64,000 nt of DNA from Odontesthes bonariensis (Eukaryota; Chordata; Actinopteri; Atheriniformes; Atherinopsidae): NCBI RefSeq assembly GCF_027942865.1, contig NC_134509.1, positions 18,526,697-18,590,696 of the forward strand, in the 5' to 3' direction. Shown one piece after another: positions 53,813-64,000 of the stretch (position 1 is the first letter of the stretch; the number at the start of each line of letters is the position of its first letter). The notes beneath the pieces are model-generated. The model searched no databases. It was not told the origin of the DNA and worked only from the letters and a program-made list of their open reading frames with translations. A program made the translations under genes and the position numbers.

Positions 53813-53930
53813 TCTGCACCGGTCAAAGTCCAGACCTCAGCCTGACTGAGATGCTGTGGTGGGACCTTCAGAGAGCTGTGCAGAAACCAATGCTGCAAAC
53901 CTCAATGAGCTGAAGCTGAGGTTGGATTTA
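53813..53930 (+). mobile_element. Tc1 transposase C-terminal fragment
   Basis: The plus-strand reading GQSPDLSLTEMLWWDLQRAV then QKPMLQTSMS is identical over its last 29 residues to the Tc1 fragment at 36401-36751. It is only about 110 bp long and has no termini. Confidence 0.8.
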
Positions 53931-56160
53931 ATGAATTTTAAGTCCCAGTAAGGACACTAATGTTACAGGATACATACACTAAACCTTAGAGCTTATAGAA
54001 GGTGCACTTTCTTTTTCAAATGACTGCAAGTGAATGCATCTACAGGTGGACACAGTCCCATTTGTCAAGTACTTTGTGACTCTGTGTTATAACTAGTGTC
54101 GATATTATTATGAAGATTTTATCTACATGTGCATCAGATAAAAGTCTTTGGAGGAGATACATCCCCAAAGAGTAATCATGACCAGCCAGGTGACATTTAG
54201 GAGATGGGATGTTTTCATGTGCCAGCACAGATGTTTGTGTCCATGTGACCGGCTCCTGGGTGTGAGGCAGCCTGGGGCTTTCTGGGGGGGTTTCGGGAGA
54301 CGGCCCTCTCTGCTAGGCCGGGCTGTCAGTCACAGCTCCATAAATAAAGGATGGACCATGCACCCTGGCTGCTCCCTCACCCCCTGCTCTCAGCATGGAC
54401 TGGAGTCATAGGGCAAACATGCACCGCTTGTCATTTTAAGTGCAGGAGGAGGTAACTGCTGGGGGAGCAGAAAACACAGTGCTGGGCGCTGTGTCCAGTT
54501 CACACACTTCCCAACTACTGAGTAAACACGAAGCTGCTGGCCCATAACTCTGAACCACCTCGCAAAATGGATGATACATCCTCACGGAATGCGCAGCAAA
54601 GATGTGCCACCCTCTGCTAAATATATCTGCAGCCAATCACTGCAGTGATGTGCTTTCTGCTCTGCTGGCTTCCCATAGGGGTGGATTTGCGATGATTGTT
54701 TTAATCATAGTTGTAACCGTCACTGTGTATGCTGTGCAAATAATATCTCTTCAAATTGATTGGATTTTCTTCCACCTGATGTACCTTCGGCTGGAGCTCT
54801 GGCTCTGCATGTCGGGCTGCGCCTAACGTGGCCGTGATTTATACGGAAAAGCAGGCGGGGCTGGTCGGGATGTGTGGGGGGAAACAGAAATATGCAGCCT
54901 CCCGGGGGATTGTTTCTGGTCACTGGTTCAGGTCCCTCACTGCTGACGCCCTCTGTCCAGCTGTTGAGAAGCAGCAAACATAAACCCACCAAGCTTCTCT
55001 TTCTCACATTCACACTCTCAGAAATATTTGTGCAAACAGAAACACGTTTTAAAGCGTTTCCCTCTCTAAGCCTCTGCTTTTCTTTGCATCTTCCACTGCT
55101 GGTCGGTGAATTTGCATGTGCTGCCGCTGCTCTCTGACAAGATTACAGGCAGAGGATGTGGTGTGATCTTTCACTGCAGCAGCGCTCACTAATCCTGCCA
55201 TACTGCAAATGTCAGAAAACCAATCCTCTGTTTGTATTTTAAAATAATGCACACATTCGTCTCTGGAGCCACAAATGAAGTTCTCAATCTGAAGTGATTT
55301 GATGAGCCATAATGCAGAAAGAAGCAAATTAAAGAAGCTGGAATTATATGGAAACGTGTGAGAGCATGAAGAACCATGGAAACTGTCAGTGATTAATCGG
55401 TTTAAACACTGTTTAATGACAAACTATCACAGCTTCTAAGCAGGTTCTGCTTCACGAGTTATTCCCATTACGGCTGTCAGAGTCATGATAATTCAACACA
55501 CGATTGATTGTGATTAATGATTTGATTGTATTTTTTCTGTTCATTTTGTGCAGCTATTATGGAAAAATCCCACTGATGCCTTCATAATACACAAACATCT
55601 CCTGGATTGGGAAGTGGGAGGATGTGTTGTTAGATCTGCTGAGTTTTTGGATTTATGCAAAATGTTTTACCTTCTTTTGCTGCAAATTTGATAAATCACC
55701 TCTTCCAAGCCATGGGGCTCTCCGTTTTACTTGGGCTGTAAACCAAACTGTGCCCAGGGGTGCTGAGGTGTTTGGCCTTGAAACATTTCTGAGACGTAGA
55801 TTTTAAAAGGTGATCGCCATCTTGTACAATCTGCCCCTGTCACACTACTTTTCACTGACAGCTCATCTCATTACGTCATTGAAATAAGTCAGTTCTTGCA
55901 GAGTTCTGCAGTCACAACCATTTCATTCTCAGAAATTGTCCCAGAAACTAGAGGTACAACTTCTGGTGGGAACGTCATGCAGAAATATAAGGAGACAAGT
56001 GACGTTATTTATGTAAAAAAAAAACTGTATTTTTTTGTACTAGAACCCAACTTCTTGAATCTCCACCCTTGCCTGCATTGTGACCCTGACTTGTATTAAG
56101 CAGGTATAGAAAATAAATGGATGTTTAACTTTGTAAAGTGGCTTAAAGTCCTCGGGTGCT
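53931..56160. other. Intergenic, nothing recognised
   Basis: No exon, RNA gene or well-defined repeat recognised, apart from the short L2-like tail near 56098-56122. Confidence 0.4.
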
Positions 56161-56179
56161 TCTGGAAAAAAGCGGTGAC

Positions 56180-56790
56180 GCTTTGACTTAGAGCTCCTAC
56201 TGCATCTAATGCTGCAGAAGCAGCAGAATAGAATTTAAGATTCTTCTCCTCACATATAAAGCTCTTAATGACCGAGCTCCATCACATCTTAAAGATCTCA
56301 CAGCTGGATATTTTCCCAACAGAGCACTTTGCTCTCAGACTAGATTGCCTAGCCTGCTGGGGGAGCTCCCATGATGCACCTCTCCTCCCTCTGCTCTCTT
56401 TCCTCTCCATGTACATGTGACATCATTGTTTCATTAACTTGTGTTTCTGTCTCTCAGCAGGTATCCCTGGCCTGGTGTTACGGTGCTTGTTGTCCCCTCT
56501 TTCCTGTCCTCTAGCCCCCAGCTGATCCAGGCAGATGGCCAACCTCCCTGGTTCTGGTTCTGATGGAGGTTTCCTCCTGTTAAAAGGGAGATTTTTTCTC
56601 TCGTGCACGGACGGGGGATTGGATCAGAGAGAAGTTTGGTTGGTTTCCTTAGCTTGTTTTTGAATTGGCTCTGTATGCATGAAGTGGGCAAATATAAAAT
56701 GCAATGAATTGGACTCTAACTGGCTTGAATTGGACTGTATCATTGAAGTGCCCTGAGATGACACTTAAAATGACATTTGTCTTCAAATCT
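56180..56790 (+). mobile_element. L2/Rex1-like LINE 3' end
   Basis: The plus-strand reading FKILLLTYKALNDRAPSHLK, then DLTAGYFPNRALCSQT and RLPSLLGELP, is the C-terminus of a fish LINE protein. It is followed by the 3' part that includes AGIPGLVLRCLLSPLSCPL, shared with the minus-strand copy at 41826-42430. The end GTGCCCTGAGATGAC near 56750 is the usual 3' terminus of these elements. It is 5' truncated. Confidence 0.85.
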
Positions 56791-59700
56791 GATTTCTGCT
56801 TTTTAATTTAATTCCTCAAAAAGACTACTTATCACATGTACATAAAATGTTTGATTTTTCTATCTTGATCTAATAAAACTTGAGCAAAAAGTGCTTTCAG
56901 AGCATTTTTTGCTCATTTTAGCTGCAGTTCAGTGAAGTGTAGAAAGGCTGAAGAATATTTGAAAATTATGAGGAGGATCCAGATTTTTTCAACTCTATGT
57001 GGCTTTGTTTTGCATCTGTAAATAGCATAAATACTTCCAATGCATAAGATTTAATCATGTATCTCTATAGTTTACAACAAAATGCAGAGAGAGAGACGTG
57101 CTCTCTTTGTCTTAGGAAGGGAGCCGGACTTCTATGTTCCCACCATGATATCAGCCAAACAGTACTTATGGGTTTGGTCAGTGGGTTTGGTTTCTGTGCT
57201 GTGGGAGCTTTGTATTAAGGTCGCATGACCGCTGAAGTACAGTGAAGTCTGTTTTTTCCATCTGCCACTGCTTTCTGGATAATAGTGCATACTCTGATAT
57301 CACTTCATGGTGAAATAATGGGGCAGAGTTTGACTTCGTAGCTTTGAGGTTTTTTTCAGTGGCCAGAAACTGTGTTTGTGTGTGAATGACATGACAAAGA
57401 AAGTTACAGCTTTAAAAAAACCTGCAACCTAGAAATCAAAAACACTCTATAAAAGGTCATCAAAATGTGCTGAAATGATTGAAGAATCCAAGAAAAACGA
57501 GTTTGATGCCAGTTGAAAAAACGACAGAAAAGGAACGGGATACAGCAACATCTCCAACATTGGACAGCAGCAAGGAAATACTGATAAAGATGAAACAATT
57601 CTGTTTATATAAAGGTGATTGCAACATATTTTGAAAATATATAATGTGTAATTATCTGCTCTGAAGCAAAGGAAAACTGTCCATTCTTCACATTTTCAGT
57701 TATCATTCATCCAAAATACAGAAACCAAAGACGCAAGTGTCAGGAATGAGAGAAAGCAGATTTCCAGGATGAGAAACTGTTTCACATGGAGCGCGGTTCT
57801 TCCCAGAGATGCTGCAGCTGCTGATCTCCACCTTCAGGGGGCAGAAACGTCCTCCTCTGCTGCCGTGCCCTCATCAGCATGCTGCTGGAGCGCCGTGCAC
57901 TCGCCACCTGTCCCTGTGCACACTGTAAGGGGAGCCGCGGCTTACTGTGTTGAATTCATTAACCTTTTCGCCACTCCCACTGAAGGCGCACGGCAGCGAT
58001 TGGAAATAAACGGCCTGCACTTTGGAAAGTTTAACCGTGTGGATGGAGAGGGGAGGATGGCAGGACCCTTATTTGTTGTTATTTTAAAAAATGTCATTTC
58101 AAATCAAATGGTTAGTTATTCAGCAGCGCAAGGCATGTTCACGGGTGCGATGCACAACCACAGGTTATCCGAAGGTTGACAGAGAACGCCACCGGACAGG
58201 CGGCAAATTTTTTTGATAGAACTTATAATTGTCTCACTGGAGACCTTCTGATGGGCTTTCTGCACCTGAGGAGGAGCTTTCAGAAGCTGTTTGTATCAGT
58301 GTGACCATTGTAGCAGGGCATCGAAAACAAGGGGACAGAGTCACAGCGTCCTCCCGCTGCAGATAAGAACAACACTTTGGTCAAATTAGATCAAATTTAG
58401 AATAATCTGAACATGTTTCTGACTCTTGGACTCTCCCAAAAGCAGAATGTATATCTTCTCTCTCAGTGCTACTACATAGATATTTAGATAAATATGAATA
58501 GATTTTTTTTTGCCAAACTCAACCATAACCGGCGCCGAATCTGTTCACTCTGACCTTCATTTTGATTTTGAAAGAATATGAGAGTTTTCAAACACGTCGA
58601 TATATTACTTTTAAACGTATCAAAGGAGACGAAAATACGACTGAATCTGAGTCAAGTAGCAACTTGAACAACATGATCACAATAATTTATGAGGCTGTAT
58701 TGTCAAAAGCTCATTTCTGTTTTGTTCCAGACCACATCACTACCTGCCCGAGGCCGATGCAGAGAACAGAAGATGCACTGCAGCACAAATATTACATTAC
58801 AGCATCCACAAAGCTGACAGAATTCAGTTTCACTGTGAAACAACGTCCGTGTGAATCTGTCCTGCAGGCACTGAAATCTGCCAGAGAATTAAAGGGAGAC
58901 AGCACTGAGATCAAGAAGAATTAAAACTGGTACGAGAGGGTGTCTCTTGTGAGAGGAGGGTACTGCAGCAGACAGGCAGAGTGGAGGATCAAAAAAGCAA
59001 GTGACAGGGGGGAGGTGGGAGAACTCAAGAGTTTCTGAGTGGTGAAAGTTCCAGTGGCCAGTGGGAGAACTAACGGGGAGGAACCGATGTGATGGGAAAG
59101 TTTTAATGAGCAAGACTGAGAGCAGGGAGAGATGAAGGTGAAGCCGGGGGCAGAAAGGGCAACCGGTCAGTGTCAGTGCATAGGATGGTATTTGAAATCC
59201 TGGAAACTTCCTTTTATGAGGCAACTAAACAGGCAACCTTTTCTGATATCAGCTAACGCGCCAGATTCAGACAAGCACCTGTCAGACAGCTTCCAGAGGA
59301 AACGATCTGAGCTGCGTGATGAAACTGCATCAGGGCTCAGCAGAGTTCAGCTGCAGCAGCCTGAAGGAATCACAACATCACCAGCCTCTCCCCTGCTTTT
59401 AAGCTTCATTTCAGTTTCAGTGGAGGGAATGGCACACGAAAAGTCTTTTTATTTGTGGTGTCCATGGAAACAAATGTCAAACTGAAACTATCATGAACTG
59501 TCCTCATCCTGAATTCCCATCGCAGCTAATGTAGAACTTTTTATTCTGTTTGTGCCAGACCGACATGTTCTTCCTTTGCTTTCAGTCCATATTTAGATGG
59601 GTTCACACACTGAAATTTAAACATGGTTCAGCCTCCATAAAACAATAATATCACAACATAGAGCACACGTTACAAATCGTTCAACAGAACACTGGGTGAC

Positions 59701-59980
59701 AATTTTTACCTTATCAGTAAAACACAAGGATGTGGTGCAGGGATGACAGATATCTATCTACATATATATATATATATTAGAATTGTAGTACTTTGAGAGT
59801 TGTGTTGAGTTCTTTCTTCTCAGGGAATCAAAGGAAGCCAGCATTTTATTCCTTTAAATACAAAACCGTCACACTTGGCTCGGAAACTTGTAAATTCATG
59901 AACTTGAACTTGTTAAACAGACGTGAACGACGTGTGTTTCTCCATCCACAACATCACCACTTTTTACTTCCACAACAGCT
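56791..59980. other. Intergenic, nothing recognised
   Basis: Open frames of up to 136 codons (e.g. 57769-58179, 58562-58924) have no splice support, domain or gene-like composition and are not called as genes. Confidence 0.4.
59760..59778. repeat. (TA)n microsatellite
   Basis: A short alternating AT tract, ACATATATATATATATATTA. Confidence 0.85.
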
Positions 59981-60090
59981 GTGCTGACTTGTGGTGTGCC
60001 ACATGGGTGTGTTCTAGGCCCACTTGGGTTCTTTATTTGCATGCTCCCTCTTGTCCAGCTTATTCCAGAACATGTAGAACCCTGCTCAGT
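59981..60090 (+). mobile_element. LINE reverse transcriptase fragment
   Basis: The plus-strand reading LTCGVPHGCVLGPLGFFICM then LPLVQLIPEH matches the conserved [24 protein letters not shown] block of fish LINEs. Both flanks are out of frame, so this is a very short relic. Confidence 0.75.
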
Positions 60091-61123
60091 GTATTTTTAA
60101 TCCTGCTCTGGGTCCCGTGGGTCCCTGTCGTGTAACACCTCTCATCTGGTAAATGGTTGTTCAGTTTAAAGTTTAAAAAATTGATTTATTAGTCTTAAAA
60201 ATGTCCTTTTTAACAAACTGTGAGGAGGGGAAAACAGTCACGTTCCAGTTTCAAACAGAAGGGCACATCGATGAGGTCCGAGGTCTCCACAGCTTTCCAG
60301 TCCTTTACTGAGAAGCCGGTGGCCATCACAATGGAAAAGGCTGATCACACGACCAAGAGTTACTGGTGGTTAAAAAGACCAGAGTGAGGACACTCAGATG
60401 CTCCTGCCCTCAATCAGCACCCAGTCACAGACATTAGTGTGAAATCGCTCTATCACTGCACACATCCAGGCACAAAATCACTCCCAGCTCCAACAGGGTG
60501 AAGGAGGTAGGAGAGTTATACCCTGTTCCAGTGAGTCTGTCAAGCATGGCAGCATGAAGTCAGAAAGCAAAATAAGTTTCACAAGTTTACTGAATAGCAT
60601 GAAGCTTACAGTAATCTACCTTTTTTTTGCTATCAGTCTTTCTGTCAAACTCACAAAGCTTTGCGTTTCTACTGTAAGTCCGTCTTTAATCTCCCAATAA
60701 AATCAAAGGAGCCACTGTCACTGTAGGATTTGCAGATGAGGTTTGGGTCGACCACTTCTGTCTGTGTCCATGTTAAAACCACCTGCTGCTACAACATTTG
60801 TGTTCCACTGCCGTCGTCTGCCATAACCTATGCTGTTATCATGCAGATGAGAAGTCAAGCATGTTTGATCAGGCTGAGACAATCTGATTAATCAATTTCT
60901 TTCCACTGCTGACTCACAGAACGTCCTGCACGCTTTTGTTTGCTCCTTCCATAACGGCTGTAATTCATTAGACTCAGGTATCAGCCAGGCGCCCCCCTGC
61001 CTTTTCTTGTTTATTTAAAAACACTGCAGTTAGGCTCATTACTGGGACTAAAAGGCATCAAACTGTGCTTCCCTCTCTGCTCTGGTTCCCTGTTAGATTG
61101 GTTTGAAAAGTTTACTGCTCACC
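60091..61123. other. Intergenic, nothing recognised
   Basis: No exon or repeat family recognised. Confidence 0.4.
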
Positions 61124-61676
61124 TTAAAGGGGAAGTTCGCCATTTTGCACATTAAGCCCTGTTTTTAGGTATTCGGGTACGATTTTCGGGTCAATTTATC
61201 GAAATTGACCCGAAATTGACCCGAAAATCGCAGCGAAATGTGCCTTCTAACAGTTGTTTTAGCATTTGGTGGACCTATTTTTCCGGACACCGTTGAATAG
61301 CAGCAGCAAGACATCCAGCCACTAGGTGGCGATAGTGCGTTGTTTGTGTACAATACAAATCAATGAAGACGGACAATAATGGTAATATAACTTCTCTGGA
61401 AGCGTATTTTGCGGTGATTTTCGAGCCAACGTATCGCTGTCCACCACAGACCACACGGTGAGTTTCATGTCTCTGCAAACGAAAGTTTAATGCCGTTTTA
61501 TGATTGTTTGCTTGAGTGGTCATTGACTCAATGCAAAGGTGGGGGGGCTGCAGCAGTGGATACCTAAATGCTCCGTTCAGCACCAAATGTCCAAATTGTG
61601 ATCAGAACATCTATAATTCACCCCAGACTACCTAAAAACAGGGCTTAATGTGCAAAATGGCGAACTTCCCCTTTAA
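61124..61676. mobile_element. TTAA-flanked MITE with 48-bp perfect inverted termini
   Basis: The left 48 bp (61124-61171, starting TTAAAGGGGAAGTTCGCC) is the exact reverse complement of the right 48 bp (61629-61676). TTAA is at both limits. Inside is an exact 18-bp inverted repeat (61180-61197 with 61213-61230, core CGATTTTCGGGTCAATTT) and a CTCF-like motif at 61319-61332. It is non-coding. The perfect ends suggest recent insertion. Confidence 0.95.
61319..61332 (+). promoter_or_regulatory. CTCF-like motif inside a MITE
   Basis: CCACTAGGTGGCGA, followed by TAGTGC, closely matches the CCACNAGGTGGCRS core, plus strand. It is part of the transposon sequence, so other copies of this family may carry it. 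Confidence 0.6.
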
Positions 61677-64000
61677 AGCCGACTCAGACTTATTGACCTG
61701 CTACGATCCCCCCCCCAGCCTTTGTGATCTGCAAAAAGCGCCCTCCGATCCAAGCCTCGTTCACAGTTTGGGACAAAGAGAGATTGAACCTTCTCTATTT
61801 CCGTGTCATGGAAGTCTCTTCCCACTGAGCTCAGGCGCGCTCAAGTCTGCAGCTACCTGCAAATCCCTTAAAACTTCCTTCTCTGTGAAAGCCTGTGGCA
61901 ATGTCTGATAAATATATCTGTCCCAAAAAAGATAGGAATGAATTCTTTCTCCATAACGGTGCTTTCGGTAAAAAAAGAGGAAAATCTCAGCGCACATATA
62001 ACTGAGACGCAGTAAAAAACACGAGGCGCTGTCTTCTCTTTAGTGAGTCACGGCAGATTGCAACACCATCAATAATGCATTCTGTCTCCTAGAGACAAAA
62101 GGAAACGTTTTGTTTTTTTGTTTCATGGCCTCAGAGTTTATACAATACTGATTTTACGTGGAAGATTATCTGGATGAGCTTATGAAACATTGACATGTTG
62201 TTTTCTTGAGTGCTCACGATGCTTCTTCCGAATTAATCTTCCATAACCCCTTCTTAGATCCAACCCAAACTCACTGAAATATATTAAAGAATACCTCCTC
62301 CTTATAGCATTTAGTGGTGGTAGCAGGTTAAATGAACTTTGTCAGTTAAGGATAATTTTCTACACATCATGTGTCCAACTCATTTTATTGTGCCTCTGTG
62401 AGACCAGCCTGGAAAGAAGGTGTGTGTTAATCACTGGTGAGTCGGTCCGGGTCACAATGTGACCGTCCTGTTTTATTTTGTTCTATTCCAGCTTTGCTTG
62501 ATAATTTCAACTGGCTGCCAGCCTTGCAGGCTTGTTTCATTTATGTTCAAAGCTTGCTTCTTGACTGATAGGTCAGATACACCCTTAATTGGTTGAGAGC
62601 TCCCTTGTGTCCAATTTGAGCCCGTCCAGCTCGTTGTGCTGTCCAGCATCACTGTGCAGCTGCGGCGGGAGTCCTGTCAGGGAGACACTGATCCCTCTTC
62701 AGCGCTCTGCTTTGAGACAATCACACACACAGCTGTGCCTCACAGTTTTAACCCGCTCCTACTGTACCACAGAAAAAACAACCCAAAGCACTGAAGCTCT
62801 TATTTTCATTCGGTTGAAGCAGAATATCTCTCAGCAGCAGCCACACTGAGTCCATGTGTTTCAGCAATTCAAACTAACCTAATGACTACAGTGTGAACAG
62901 CATCATTAACATGAAGGCTGGTGAACTAGACTGCATGGTCACAACAAACATTGCAGCAGTCCTGTGCAATTACGACATAAGCGACTTTAACAAGATGGCT
63001 ATCAGCAATGAGCTTTTGATTAATGCTGCGCCCTCAGGACCGGCACGCTGCAGAAAATGTGGACTGAGCTGAAACTCATTGCGAGGCAGCTAACACAGTC
63101 ACTCATCAGCCCCAGAGCTGCAGCATGTGTGCACGTGTGTGTGTGAAACACAAGCACGCCGGGATGTGGTAGCCAACAAGTAGACATTCCATATTAATGG
63201 TATTCCTGGGAAGAAGTGTTCACAAAGCCACGGGCTGAAACACTTAAGACACAATTAATGCGATCCGCGGCAGCAGGTCTCGGCCCGCGTTCAGTTTCTC
63301 CCAATCAGCCGAGCGACACTTTATCTGTCCCATGTCCACTAATCTAATCAGCAGGATGATTGCACTTTCCCCCTGTTCTCCTCCAGTGGGTGATATTTAA
63401 AAACAGACAAAACGTGCTCTGCATCCTCAAAGAACACCTCCCTCTGTCGTATGCTGAGGACTTGCTGCCCTCAGGCCTGACACATGACATGTTAAGTATT
63501 CGCATTGTTAGAGGACGCTTTGAACGTGGTGTATGAGGGCCTATGTGCTTAACAATACAAAAATGTATTGCTTTTTAACGCCTCATTGGCTTCGGCGCCA
63601 CTCAGCGATGTCATTGCTCTGAAATTGCATCTGATGAAAAGGGAGAAATATCATTTGGCCTGAAATAGGCATGCTGTATTTCACAGACAATTAGCTGCGT
63701 AGCCACCAAACTGGACTTTTTCCAATCTCACGCTGTGAGCCAAAGAGTCACACCAACTATGTTTGGCCTGAACAAATTAGATCCTCTTGTAGCTACGCAA
63801 CTGTGAAATTAATACTAAAAAGACCCTCTTGAAAAGACCATTAAAGTGTCCACAATGATACTTCAGAGGGCTCACCCACTGAAAGATGAGGAGATACGAG
63901 ACTTTCTACCAGTTGCACAAGACATACCTCCACAGGTGGATATTAAAACGATTGTTATCTGTTTGCTGTCACTTAATTAAAACATCCACAAAACACTCAG
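61677..64000. other. Intergenic, possible conserved non-coding segment near 63230-63880
   Basis: No exon recognised. The 63230-63880 part has mixed composition, lacks repeats and has an imperfect inverted similarity (ATTTCACAG...TGCGTAGCCAC near 63679-63709 against GTAGCTACGCAACTGTGAAAT near 63789-63809). That would fit an enhancer-like element, but nothing proves it. Confidence 0.3.

Noticed and set aside
57769-58179. 136-codon plus-strand frame
   Set aside because: Composition is Ala/Ser-rich with no domain, no start context and no splice sites. It looks like a random open frame in GC-richer DNA.
58562-58924. 120-codon plus-strand frame
   Set aside because: No recognised motif and no promoter or polyadenylation context; composition is not protein-like throughout.

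Overview
This is nuclear DNA of a ray-finned fish, most likely a percomorph. It has spliced genes with GT-AG introns and vertebrate immune and signalling families. Its repeats are typical of teleosts: Tc1 transposons, V-SINE and other tRNA-derived SINEs, L2/Rex1-like LINEs, Penelope, hAT, and TTAA-flanked MITEs. The window is gene-poor. I can support two nuclear tRNAs, three protein genes with splice structure and one unrecognised open reading frame.

Layout. 1-2100: a Tc1 relic, tRNA-Thr(TGT) and tRNA-Lys(TTT) with a perfect 49-bp palindrome between them, then an L2-tailed retroposon. 2680-5250 (minus strand): a membrane protein with one V-set Ig domain and a J-like strand. Its V exon carries a frameshift and its intron holds a Tc1-like relic. 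7150-7332: a possible promoter and first exon with no recognisable continuation. 8510-9200: the 3' end of a Penelope-like element. 9493-21804 (plus strand): a complete ribosomal protein S6 kinase beta gene, closest to S6K2, with 15 coding exons encoding 470 residues. Its introns hold LINE, SINE and foldback-MITE insertions. 22850-26400: a hAT relic with a BED finger, a hairpin, a CTCF-like motif, and a solo retroviral-type LTR between two 250-bp near-identical repeats. 26400-34500: mostly featureless. 34536-34931: an orphan 131-codon reading frame. 36240-45000: Tc1, LINE, MITE, hAT and V-SINE insertions, some nested. 45685-47292 (plus strand): a complete four-exon CXC chemokine gene with a TATA box, an NF-kB-like site and a 3' AU-rich element. 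47300-64000: mainly intergenic sequence with three further transposable-element families.

The genes do not form one pathway. The S6 kinase belongs to mTORC1 signalling. The Ig protein and the chemokine are immune molecules 40 kb apart with no visible link. The strongest organisational signals are several well-matched CTCF-like motifs, all in the same orientation (one inside a MITE), and a TTAA-specific MITE group whose members share terminal sequence. One of these MITEs sits in a LINE such that removing it with one TTAA rejoins the LINE reading frame. I did not find a convincing new multi-gene system. The best leads are the orphan frame at 34.5 kb, the Ig locus, and the LTR and duplication structure at 25.3-26.4 kb.
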